Positions 29,101 through 37,512 of a DNA stretch of 64,000 nt are shown here, in pieces. Under the pieces are notes generated by a model, which was not told the origin of the DNA, searched no databases, and worked only from the letters and a program-made list of their open reading frames with translations. Within the stretch, counting starts at the first letter, position 1; every line of letters begins with the position of its first letter. The position numbers were made by a program, and so were the translations under genes. Origin of the DNA: Malassezia japonica (Eukaryota; Basidiomycota; Malasseziomycetes; Malasseziales; Malasseziaceae); assembly GCF_029542785.1 (NCBI RefSeq), contig NC_083377.1, positions 434,001 through 498,000 of the forward strand, written 5' to 3'.

Positions 29101-32100
29101 ACTTTGGCGTGGGCTCGGAGCAGTTTGCGACCGACCGCGCGTCGCTCATGCCGATCGTCCTGCGTCTGCTGTTCGGCCTGATGGTGTCCCGTCGTGCCGT
29201 CAAGACGTCGGGCGCAGGACAGCACGCGCGCCGCACGGCGATCCTCGGTGCGCTGTACGACTGCAGCGCCGACGAGCTTCGCCTGCTGGTCGACCTCATG
29301 CTGGAGGCGTTCCCGGAAGAGGGATCAGTCGAGGGCGGCGTCTATGTCCCTGCCGAGCCGTCGGCGACGCTGCGCCAGCAGAACGGCCTGCTCTCCTTCC
29401 TCGGCGACGTGCTCAAGCACCTCGGCACGCCGCTTGCGCCGTCGATGCCCCGCCTCGTCGGCGCGGTCGTGTCGATTGCGTGCCATGCGTCGAGCGACGA
29501 CAACGAGCGTGCGATCCGCCGCCTCGGCCTGCGTCGCCTCGGCGACGTCGTGCGCTACTCGACCGAGCCGGACTGGAGCGTGTACGCCCAGGCGATCCTC
29601 ACGCGCCTCGTGCATCCCCGCCTTGTGACGCTCGCCGAGGACAGCGTGCAGGCGCCGTCGGCGCTCCTCGACCTCGTGCGCGCATGGGTTGACCGCCGCG
29701 ACACGCAGCTCGTCTTTTTGTCGGACGCGGCCGTGCTGCGTGGCATCTATGCGTGCCTCGGCAGCGCGAGCATCAAGCCGCCTGTCGCGCACGCGATCCT
29801 CGACATTGCCGAAAAGACGCTCGCAAGCGACGACGAGGTGCGCGAGGCCGTCGTGCGCCCGAGTGTCGAGGCGCTGCTGAGCCACCTTTCGGGCCTGGTC
29901 AGCCGCACGGTATCGAGCTCGTTTACGTACGTGCTTGCGGGCCATTTGCGCGACGAGCTGCTGCGCCGCGAGGTCGCGCTCCTCTCGACGCTCGGGCCGT
30001 ACATGACGCGCGCGTCGGACGCGGCGTCGGTCATTGGCCTCCTCGTGCCGTTGATGCGCCACAGCGCGCGTGCGGTGCCCGAGCGCACCAAGCTCGAGCT
30101 CTTGCGCACCTTCGAGACGCTCCTGCCCCTGGCGCCGCTCGACGGCGCGGCGTTCAAGGATTTGTACACGCTGTTCTGCCGCCTCGGTGCCGAGCTGCGG
30201 TTCCCGGGCGCACGTACGCAGTACGCGGCGGCCTTTGGGCAGCTCGTGCCTGCCGACCCGTCGCTCGCGCGTGTCGCGTCGTGGGTCGCCGACCTGAATG
30301 CGTACTCCGCCAAGACGCTCGGCGAGATCGACTTTGACCGCCGCCTCGCGGCGTCGGACGCGATCCTCGCACCAGAGACGGTGGTGACGATACCCGAGTG
30401 GCACGCGCTCTTGTTCAATGCGCTCTTCTTTATCACGGACACAGAAGAGCTCGCGATGCGCACGACCGGCGCGGCGATTTTGCAGCGCTTTGTCAAAGAG
30501 GCCAAGTCGGACGAGGCGGTGGCGCTCGCACACAGCGTGCTGCTGCCGGGCATCCGCCGGCGCCTGCATGCCAAGTCGGAGCTGGTGCGCAAAGAGGTCT
30601 TTACGCTCCTCGGCCTCACGGTCGTCGAGCTCGCGCCGAAACTGCCGCAGATCCAGGAGCTCGAGTGCCTCCTGGCCCGCGGCGACGAGGAGGCGAGCGT
30701 CTTTACCAACCTGTACCACATCCAGGCACACCGCCGGACGCGTGCGCTGCAGCGCATCGCGCAGTACGCCGAACAGGGCCTCTTGCGCTCCAAGACGCTT
30801 TCGGACCTGTTTGTGCCGATGGCGTGGTACGACCTGCTGCCGAATGCGAGCGGCGGCATCGATATGAACCGCGCCAACGACGCACTGGCGTGCATCCGCC
30901 GCATCTGTGCGCAGCTGCAGTGGAGCCACTACTACCACTGGCTCTCGCGCTTCATGAAGGAGATGAAGGAGCATGCGGCCAAGGAGGCGACGTCGGTGTT
31001 TGAGCGTCTGCATGTGCGTGGCACGGTCGGCGTGCTCGAGGCTTTCCACTTTGAGATGGAGGAAGGCGATGCAGAGATGCAGGTCGAGGCGGACGACGCC
31101 GAAGCGGAAGGCGAGGCTGGTGAGGCAGGCGAGGGCGAAGACGCAGGCGAAGGCGACGACAATGCTGCTCCCCAGCCGGCCGTCTCGGCGCCCCGCCCCC
31201 CGCCGTCCCCGGCAGCGATCGCACAGATCGTCACGGAAAAGATCCTGCCGCAGCTGCATTCCACGCTCGATACCAAGGACGAAGAGCGCGTGCCTGCGCG
31301 TCTCCCTCTTCTTGTCGGCGCGGCGCGCGTCGCACAGCATCTTCCGCACGAGCGCCGGCGCATCGAGCTCTTCAAGACGTTCTCTGCGCTGGCCATGGCG
31401 CTGCGGAGCAAGCTGCAGTCGACGCGCGACACGACGCGCGAGGTCGCGCTGCAGCTCGTGCGTGCGATTGGCGCTCAGTACTTTGCGCCGGTCGTGCGTG
31501 AGCTGCGCCGCCTCCTTACGCGTGGCCCCCAAAAGGCCGTGTGTGCGTACACGGTTCACAGCCTGCTTGTCGCGCTCAGCACGCCGACCAAGAGTGCAGC
31601 GCCGCTCCTGACGCTCGTCGACGACGGCGTGCCCGACATTGTCGCGGCGGCCGTCGAGGACATCTTTGGCGAGACGAGCGAGGACCGCACGGCGGTCGAG
31701 AACAAGACCAAGGTCCGCGAGCTGCGGCAGAGCAAGAGTCTCGACACGGTCGAGCAGCTTGCGCGCCTCTGCTCCCCCACGCGCCTCAACGAGCTGCTGT
31801 ACCCCCTGCGTGACGTGATGAGCTCGACGGGCGTCCCAAAGACGCTGCACATTGTCGAAGAGTGCCTGCACCGCATCGCATCCGGCGTCAATGCGAACGA
31901 GCACCTGGACGCGGATGCGCTGCTGGTCCTGTGCCATACGCTCATTGCGCGTGGCGTGAGTGCCGTCGGCGTCAGCACACGGCCGACCAAGCGCCGCAAA
32001 GACAAGGCGGAAGTGCAAGGCACGCGCAAAGAGGCCGAGGCGGTCGTGCGCGACCACCTCACGCAGAACGCGCACCTGTTTGTCGCGCTCGGTCTCGACA

Positions 32101-34124
32101 TGCTCACGACCGCGCTGCGCCGCGGCCGCTTTGACGTGCACGACGAGGCGACGGTCGCCAAGCTCATTCCCCTCGTGCCGGCCGTCGGCGAGACGCTCTA
32201 TGCGCGCCACGCGCCGGTCGTCGAGCGTGGCCTGCGTGCGGCCGCGGCGCTGAGCCGCTGCCCGCTGCCGAACCTCGGCGAAGGCATGCCGGTCATCCAG
32301 CGCCAGATCCTCGCGATTTTGCGGCACACCGGCGGCCTGCACTCGGCCGTGGCCCAGGCGGCGGTGCGTGCGCTGGCGGTGATTCTGCGCGAGTGCAAGG
32401 ACGCCGCGCCGCAGGAGCAGCAGCTGACCGAGCTGCTGCGCCTCGCTGCGCCCGAGCTCGACGAGCCGAGCGTGCAGGCGAGCGTCTTTGCGCTTTTGCG
32501 TGCGATCGTCGCGCGTGCGTTTGTCGTGCCCGAGATCTACGACGTGATGGACCGCGTCGCAGAGCTTCTGGTCACGTCGCACGACGCGCAGGTGCGTGAA
32601 GTGTGCCGCTCGCTCTACCTGCAGTTCCTACTCGACTATCCCCAAGGCAAAGGGCGCCTGCAGAACCAGCTGCAGTTCCTCGCCAAGAACCTTGCGTACG
32701 AGGTCGAGTCGGGGCGCAAGAGCGTCCTCGAGCTCCTGGGCGCGGTCCTGTCCAAGTTTAGCCCGGCGGTGGTCAACGAGCACGCCGAGCTGTTCTTTGT
32801 CGCGCTCATCATGCAGCTTGCGAACGACGAGTCGGTCGCGTGCAAGCAGCAGTGTGCCAAGGTGCTCGGCGTGCTGCTCGGTGTGCTCGACGATCCGGCG
32901 CTCGGCAATGTCCTGCGCATGACGCACAAGTGGGGCAGCGCGCCGCAGAACTCGGCGCAGGCGGCTCAGCTCGCTGCGGTCGCGCTCCGTGTCTATGACG
33001 TGGCGCTGGCGCGCGGCGATGGGTACGCGCGCATTGCGCCGGACGCGCTGCCGATTGTCAAAGCGGCGCTCCAAGCGAGTGCCGCCGACGAGGACGAGGA
33101 GCCCGAGTGGCGCGTCGCCTACCAGGCGCTGCAGACGCTGCAGACGCTTCTTCAGAAGGACGCCGCATCGACGTACGTCAAGATGGGCTCGACGACCGAC
33201 GACGTGCTGACGATGCTCACGTACCCCCATGCGTGGTGCCGCATCGCTGCGAGCCGCGTCGTCGGTGCGCTGTTTGCCGCCGAGCAGCCGATGGAGCATG
33301 CGACGCACATCCGTGCAGCCAAGCAGCTCGTTGCTCAGCTGCACGGCACGACGCTCGACGATGCACTTACGCTACAAATTGTACGCAACTTGGTGTACCT
33401 CGGCCGCGTGTTTGCGGAGAAGAGTGTGGACGAGGAGGACGAGGAAGAGGAGGAAGCGGAAGAAGAAGCGGAGGAGGAAGCGGAAGAAGCGGAAGCCGCC
33501 GCCGAGCTCGGCACGGCCGAGGCTATGGACGACGAAAGCGACACCGACGCACCTCCTGCCCCAGTCGACGCGCACCTGCAAGCCGTCGAGGCCGAGATCG
33601 AGGCGCTGGACACCGATCCCCAGCGCGGCGCCGACGAGAACCCCCTTGCGTGGCTCTTTTCGAAGCTGTCGCACGCCGCGCGCAACTCGCCGCAGGCCGG
33701 CAGCCGCGCGAATGCGCCGCAGCGCATCTCGGCGATCCTCAAGTGGTTCGCTGCGATTGCGACACAGCTCGAAGCCAAGCGCCTCGAAAAGTTCCTCGTG
33801 CACATCCTCTCTCCCGTGCAGCGCGTCACGGAAGACGAGACGCTGAGCGAGAGTCTGCGCACGCTTGCCGGCGAGGTCCAGGAGCTGGTGCAGAGCCGTG
33901 TGACGCCGTCTGCATTCACGCGCGCCTACACGCACGTCCGCCAGTCGATCCAGGAGAAGCGCCGCGAGCGCAAGCATGCGCGCCTGATGCAAGGCATTAC
34001 CGACCCCGAGCGGGCGGCCAAGCGCCGTGCGACGCGCAACGTCGCGAAGCACGAAAACCGGAAGCGCAAGAATGCGTCCTTCCGCGAGTCGCGCCAGCGC
34101 AACATTAAGCGTAGAGCCGACTAG
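26160..34124 (+). CDS. UTP20: U3 snoRNP / small-subunit processome protein Utp20
   Basis: A single open frame of 7,965 nt encoding 2,654 residues, close to yeast Utp20 (~2,490). The ATG at 26160 gives MSEAGRFRYVSFHERLQDVSID, the typical Utp20 opening. The rest is HEAT/ARM-type helical repeat with acidic insertions at about residues 760-785 and 2420-2450, and the DRIM-type central region around KEMKEHAAKEA...PARLPLLVGAARV. The C-terminus is a basic nucleolar-type tail (KRRATRNVAKHENRKRKN). Utp20 is a scaffold of the 90S pre-ribosome needed for early cleavages of pre-18S rRNA. No intron interrupts 8 kb. Long antisense ORFs across it are composition artefacts. Confidence 0.93.
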   Translation: MSEAGRFRYVSFHERLQDVSIDLSRESESSWGASRLHVAGLDAPASAFAAATSASNVAQASDPNSTAFGVALREWGELNLSLPFQAFSSKVSRKAQSLVLLLHHRDEIAEVLDQGLMLDGQNWLAWDALLDLVPRLAFDLGSEFLPVYPKLLHALLRASTQMDKNVTRNDEGLAARLVERAFHSAAWLFRAVSSIMIRSADADLLLDSWAIVQKFLGKGVRSHTRRFATEAFAHLVRKAPHKKLDVLVPTMLDDASTPNIEHGVAATFANSCEAAAHALHSRTPALLEIFLRRAEHKDRVRRIGTHVFTAFVHHCHAPQMTKALDVLIQWTNESMDNEDELHTLLLWLTHTAARKGTRIADDAKGALFALMRTINERLTWTAEHAPLLQAYCTLLVILLPVGRVQDAAGAGTDILKAMAARPATGDFAVAWAAMEGVCRALADSWQSFRAFVLPMALEATAELLGEDRTKQDAALLLLADLEAHGHLAHLQSAPPTSIVLRWIRRTRQAVDARLAEPLKEADAGHLAAIRLATHFSTSAKTNVAALVQGVVALQEAADATQQATLGALLSGAVDTAAAGNAWAPLATLFEGSPSVAEKLISHTSHAVLVPLAELIARGAEQGWAPPNAPNTTATLRPVLLAADRECVRAALRILAAVHAAAPFNVYDIMLATEEMPLDVPNVTARNVKLRQAQREAFKALRGTDPQLQSLITYTVGTLKVNLKPIWKESRATLVALAARLPDEVWKVSFEELEKTVAEDKEDEEEEEHDEDDEDDEDDEEQKEDKDADEYVSPFANEPLGSAPSVPEDKNLDDPQLRARIESLHELLPLSDPRDAAQAALDALFAPPHVRFDALHYADQLLLLYEEHAVLAEKHNTPFVDHVLAAWPGLVTEGGAPAKFRVARLNRYLDIFAEFKNPRAMHCADTMRGHFVALCAHPEGPVQRGALACLLTWKDAWLVHHEERLRALLDPAKFRETLASTNFGVGSEQFATDRASLMPIVLRLLFGLMVSRRAVKTSGAGQHARRTAILGALYDCSADELRLLVDLMLEAFPEEGSVEGGVYVPAEPSATLRQQNGLLSFLGDVLKHLGTPLAPSMPRLVGAVVSIACHASSDDNERAIRRLGLRRLGDVVRYSTEPDWSVYAQAILTRLVHPRLVTLAEDSVQAPSALLDLVRAWVDRRDTQLVFLSDAAVLRGIYACLGSASIKPPVAHAILDIAEKTLASDDEVREAVVRPSVEALLSHLSGLVSRTVSSSFTYVLAGHLRDELLRREVALLSTLGPYMTRASDAASVIGLLVPLMRHSARAVPERTKLELLRTFETLLPLAPLDGAAFKDLYTLFCRLGAELRFPGARTQYAAAFGQLVPADPSLARVASWVADLNAYSAKTLGEIDFDRRLAASDAILAPETVVTIPEWHALLFNALFFITDTEELAMRTTGAAILQRFVKEAKSDEAVALAHSVLLPGIRRRLHAKSELVRKEVFTLLGLTVVELAPKLPQIQELECLLARGDEEASVFTNLYHIQAHRRTRALQRIAQYAEQGLLRSKTLSDLFVPMAWYDLLPNASGGIDMNRANDALACIRRICAQLQWSHYYHWLSRFMKEMKEHAAKEATSVFERLHVRGTVGVLEAFHFEMEEGDAEMQVEADDAEAEGEAGEAGEGEDAGEGDDNAAPQPAVSAPRPPPSPAAIAQIVTEKILPQLHSTLDTKDEERVPARLPLLVGAARVAQHLPHERRRIELFKTFSALAMALRSKLQSTRDTTREVALQLVRAIGAQYFAPVVRELRRLLTRGPQKAVCAYTVHSLLVALSTPTKSAAPLLTLVDDGVPDIVAAAVEDIFGETSEDRTAVENKTKVRELRQSKSLDTVEQLARLCSPTRLNELLYPLRDVMSSTGVPKTLHIVEECLHRIASGVNANEHLDADALLVLCHTLIARGVSAVGVSTRPTKRRKDKAEVQGTRKEAEAVVRDHLTQNAHLFVALGLDMLTTALRRGRFDVHDEATVAKLIPLVPAVGETLYARHAPVVERGLRAAAALSRCPLPNLGEGMPVIQRQILAILRHTGGLHSAVAQAAVRALAVILRECKDAAPQEQQLTELLRLAAPELDEPSVQASVFALLRAIVARAFVVPEIYDVMDRVAELLVTSHDAQVREVCRSLYLQFLLDYPQGKGRLQNQLQFLAKNLAYEVESGRKSVLELLGAVLSKFSPAVVNEHAELFFVALIMQLANDESVACKQQCAKVLGVLLGVLDDPALGNVLRMTHKWGSAPQNSAQAAQLAAVALRVYDVALARGDGYARIAPDALPIVKAALQASAADEDEEPEWRVAYQALQTLQTLLQKDAASTYVKMGSTTDDVLTMLTYPHAWCRIAASRVVGALFAAEQPMEHATHIRAAKQLVAQLHGTTLDDALTLQIVRNLVYLGRVFAEKSVDEEDEEEEEAEEEAEEEAEEAEAAAELGTAEAMDDESDTDAPPAPVDAHLQAVEAEIEALDTDPQRGADENPLAWLFSKLSHAARNSPQAGSRANAPQRISAILKWFAAIATQLEAKRLEKFLVHILSPVQRVTEDETLSESLRTLAGEVQELVQSRVTPSAFTRAYTHVRQSIQEKRRERKHARLMQGITDPERAAKRRATRNVAKHENRKRKNASFRESRQRNIKRRAD

Positions 34125-34154
34125 ATAGATACATGATTATGATATCAAGGGCCA

Positions 34155-34695
34155 TTATTTCTTCTCGCCGAGCGCCCCCGAAAAGCCGCCCCAGCGCGAC
34201 AAGAGGGACTGTGCCGAGCGCGCGCGCGGCCCCTGCGCGTCTGGCGCGTCTGGCGCGCGCTGGCGCTCGGCCTTGACGAGAAAATAGTCTTGGTCGCCGC
34301 CCCGTGCGCCGGACGCGAGCGGCGCCGCCTCGCGCACCACGTCGCGCACCGACGGCGCCGTCTTCCACGCGCGCTCTGCATCATGGAGCGTCGCATAGGC
34401 AATATTGTCCTCGGGGCGCGCACTATAGGGTATCCGGATGCGCCCGTGCTTTTGGTGCGCGGCCTTGAGCATGCGCTCCGCGCCGTCGGCATCGCGAAAT
34501 AGAAGCGAGCCGTAGCCTAATAAACTCCCATCGACCTGCGTCAGACAGGCTACGTACCCGTGGAAAGGAGCATTGCTGCACGGGCCCAAACCGCTTCGCA
34601 CAGTATGCCACGAGCGCAAGGCAGTGATGGGGGCCCAGCCGCCATCCCTCGCTCGGACCCCGCAGATGCACAAAGAGCGCCGCACGTTGGGCCAT
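34155..34695 (-). CDS. Small hypothetical protein, possibly RRM-like, one 22-nt intron
   Basis: Exons 34695-34558 and 34535-34155 give 172 residues. The 22-nt intron (34536-34557; donor GTACGT, acceptor CTGACGCAG) joins CSFPR to VDGSLLGYGSLLF. The block VAYCAKRFGPVQQCSF...GYGSLLFRDADGAERML has the alternating pattern of an RRM with an RNP1-like GYGSLLF strand, but the fold is a guess. A DYFLVKAERQR strand and a basic, Gly-rich C-terminus follow. The gene is tail-to-tail with UTP20 (30 bp apart) and head-to-head with the first HRD3-like gene (30 bp between start codons). Confidence 0.6.
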
Positions 34696-34704
34696 GGAAA
34701 GTGG

Positions 34705-34721
34705 CACGTGGCGCGCACGGT
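34705..34721. promoter_or_regulatory. HRD3-family start-proximal element, copy a
   Basis: The 17-mer CACGTGGCGCGCACGGT ends 4 bp before the first HRD3-like ATG. Identical 17-mers lie 8 and 12 bp before the ATGs of the other two HRD3-like genes. In this copy it also lies in the 30-bp gap to the divergent hypothetical gene. Confidence 0.7.
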
Positions 34722-34725
34722 CAGC

Positions 34726-37486
34726 ATGCGTCTTGCATGGCAAGTCGGACTGGCGTGGGCGGCCGCGTGCGTGCTGCCAGTCACGCCGGCCAAGGCGGAT
34801 GTGGCCGCGCTGGACGTGTCGTGGGGTCGTATGGATGATGCACAGCTCGTTTCGCTGTTTGAAAAGAGGTACTCGCCTGCCGAAGGGCTCAACACGTCGC
34901 TGGCGGCGCTGCGGAGTTTGCTGGACGAGGCACACGTCGACGTCGAGCTGCCGGCGGCGCCCAGCGCGGTGTCTGCGGCGGCGCGTAGCCTTGCCAGTGC
35001 TGGCGATGCGCTCGGCCTGCGCCGTGCGGCCGACGGACTCCGGCGGCAGGTGCAGGTGTGGACGTTGCGGCACCAGCAAGTCTATGCACATTCCGAGCAC
35101 GGCAAGGAAGTGTATACCGGTCCACTGCGCAAGGCGATTGCGATCGTGGCGCACTGGATCATGCGGCCAGCGCCGGAGCCGCACCGGCCGCCGTATACGT
35201 ACTATGATGCGACGGACCAATGGCCCGACTGGGACTTTGACGAAACACGGGCGGCCGTTGCTGCCGCCGCCCACAAGGTGCAGCCCATTACGAATGGCTG
35301 GGAACAGGCCATGTGGGGACCGTTTGTTGAAGGACTTGCACAGAGCACTGTACCGGCGATGCAGGCCGTGCAGGACGCGTACGATGCAGCTCCTAAAGAG
35401 CGTGCGCTCTTCTTTTACTTTCGCAAGGCTGTACAAAGCCTGTTCAAAAATACCAAGACGCCGAGCGCCGAAGTGCGCGAGACAAGCGCTACGCAGCGCC
35501 GTGCTTTGGCCATCCGTCTCCTCGAGTGGGTCGCGTTTTCGGGCGATTCAGCGGGGCTCGAGATGCGCACGACCCATGTGCAACGTGACGCTCTGTGGAT
35601 CCTCGGCGAGCACTCGTTATGGGGCACGCACGGAGCCTCCCCTAATATATCCCGTGCTATTCACTCTTTTGAACGGCTTGCTGCTTCTGGCAATGCCACG
35701 GCACATGCCCGCCTCGGCTTCCTCTACAGCAGTCCTCTGATGAAAGGGGTGTACAATACTAGCACACACCTGGACCGTGCGCTTCTTCATTATGCAATGG
35801 CTGCCGAGCAAGGCGAGCGGCATGCCGAGCTTGCCCTTGCAAGTCGTTACCGATTTGGATTCGGTGTAAAGCAAAATTGTACCAAAGCACTGTACCACTA
35901 CGAGCGCCAGGCCAACAAGTCCTACGATCTGTCGACGACCGTGATAGGCGGCCGAATGCCTTCGTACAGCAAGTGGTCCATTTATGTCCTCGAGGGGATT
36001 GTACGGCGTACCCGTGATATTCCGACCAGGCTATATTATAACCTCCTGGAGAGAGACGCGAACACTTTATATGTGGTCGCGTCCGATGAGGACCTACCAG
36101 GTTCTACACTCGATACGTTGAAACGATACCGCACGCTTCTCCATCAACAGCACGTTCGACACCATCTTCTGGAAATGGCCAATGCAAGGCAGATTCACGA
36201 TACAGGTCTTTTGTACCTAATTGCCCGTGCCCTTTACCATGGCAGTTTTGTCAGCCAGAGTGAGACGATCGGCGCATTTCCGCGCAACTTGACCAAGAGC
36301 GCACAACTCGCTGAACAAATTGCGCGGCGTTTGTGGCCCCATCCGAGTACAGAGAAGAAGCAAGCGCTGAGCGATAAGGAACAAAATATCGCGGTAAGAG
36401 CCGCTCTGCAACTTGGGATGCAGTACCTCCGTGGCGAAGGCGTCGCACAGAATATCAAAGCGGCGCATGAATGGTTTACGCGTGTAAAAGAGATGAATAA
36501 AGAGACCAACTCCTTCCAGAGCGCGCGTGCCTCCCATGGTCTGGCTTTAATTTCTATCCATGGCGTCGGTGGGTATCCAGCAGACAAGGAGTTGGCGCTC
36601 AAGCACTTAAAAGAACTCGACACTTCGGGAGAACCTGTTTTCTCCTTCGCACCTCGCCTTGATTTGGAGCTTGCAAGCCTCTACCTAAAAGAAGGTGATT
36701 ATGACCAAGCGCGCAACCGCATGGCGCATACACTGGAAGTTATCTCTATGTTGGACATGAAAACCTTTGTCTACCCCCGCGTCGAGAGGCCTTACATCCA
36801 GGGTGTTGTGCGCAAGGATTCGTTTATGAACGACAAAGGAAATTTTTGCAATGATGTTGTGGAAGCTTTCCAAGAGGCTGCCGAGCGCGGCGACTGGGAA
36901 GATCCTATATACCACCGCGGTACTGCCGCGTATGCACGCAACGATATACCCCGTGCGCTTCTGGCCTTTGCCCTTGCCGCGGATAATGGAATGTGGGAGG
37001 GCCAAGTCAACTCGGCCTACCTATTGGACCAAAGTACGTAACCCATCTCACCCAGACAAGTATGCCTTGCACGTAACACCGTCGCAACGGACGAATGCTG
37101 CGGCACTGCAGTTCTGGTCACAGGCTTCACTCAATCATGGCGCCGCAACCCAAGCTGGAACTGCACCACTCAGTCTCCGTGTTTGTAATTCCCAGTTATA
37201 CCTGGACGTGCCGGTTGAAGAAGCACACCATCGTGCCCTCGACTGTTACCTCGGCCACGCCAATGATACGCAGCCTCTCGCGTATTCCCACCTACAAGCA
37301 AGCTGGCTCTATGAATCAAGCCCTCATGTCCGCAACCTAACACTCGCCAAACACCACTTCATACGTGCTTTTGGCGGCGCAAAGCAGAACGAAGCCTTGA
37401 TCTTGTTATGGATGCGCGTCCGCCTTCAAGCGCGTGCCTTTGCCGAAGCAATTCATTATCGCGATTGGACGCGCGCTTTCCCATAG
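34726..37486 (+). CDS. HRD3/SEL1L-like protein a, truncated paralog without membrane anchor
   Basis: Exons 34726-37033 and 37056-37486 encode 912 residues; the 22-nt intron (37034-37055) has a GTACGT donor and CTCACCCAG acceptor. A signal peptide (MRLAWQVGLAWAAACVLPV) is followed by SEL1-type repeats such as LGEHSLWGTHGASPNISRAI, AELALASRYRFGFGVKQN and AALQLGMQYLRGEGVAQN. The layout matches the full-length HRD3-like gene at 42202-45087, but the protein stops at RDWTRAFP before any transmembrane segment or cytosolic tail. It should therefore be lumenal or secreted rather than a Hrd1-bound membrane subunit. Its stop codon lies inside the promoter element of the next copy. Base composition becomes markedly AT-richer from about 35.3 kb. 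Confidence 0.82.
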
Positions 37487-37487
37487 C

Positions 37488-37504
37488 CACGTGGCGCGCA
37501 CGGT
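37488..37504. promoter_or_regulatory. HRD3-family start-proximal element, copy b
   Basis: The same 17-mer as at 34705, 8 bp before the second HRD3-like ATG. Identity with the third copy extends over 27 bp (37478-37504 compared with 42163-42189) and takes in the last codons and TAG of the preceding gene. Confidence 0.75.
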
Positions 37505-37512
37505 TCCCTTTA

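Noticed and set aside
26001..29225. Antisense ORF of more than 1,000 codons opposite UTP20 (and similar long ORFs opposite KAP104, LHS1, PMR1 and the rest of UTP20)
   Set aside because: The sense strand carries clear conserved proteins. In GC-rich coding DNA with G/C third positions, stop codons are rare on the opposite strand, so long antisense ORFs arise without function. Their translations are Arg/His/Val-rich with no motif.
34573..34725. N-terminal extension of HRD3-like a from an upstream alternative start at 34573
   Set aside because: It would overlap the divergent gene's coding region and bury the signal peptide; the ATG at 34726 puts the signal peptide at the N-terminus as in the other two copies.
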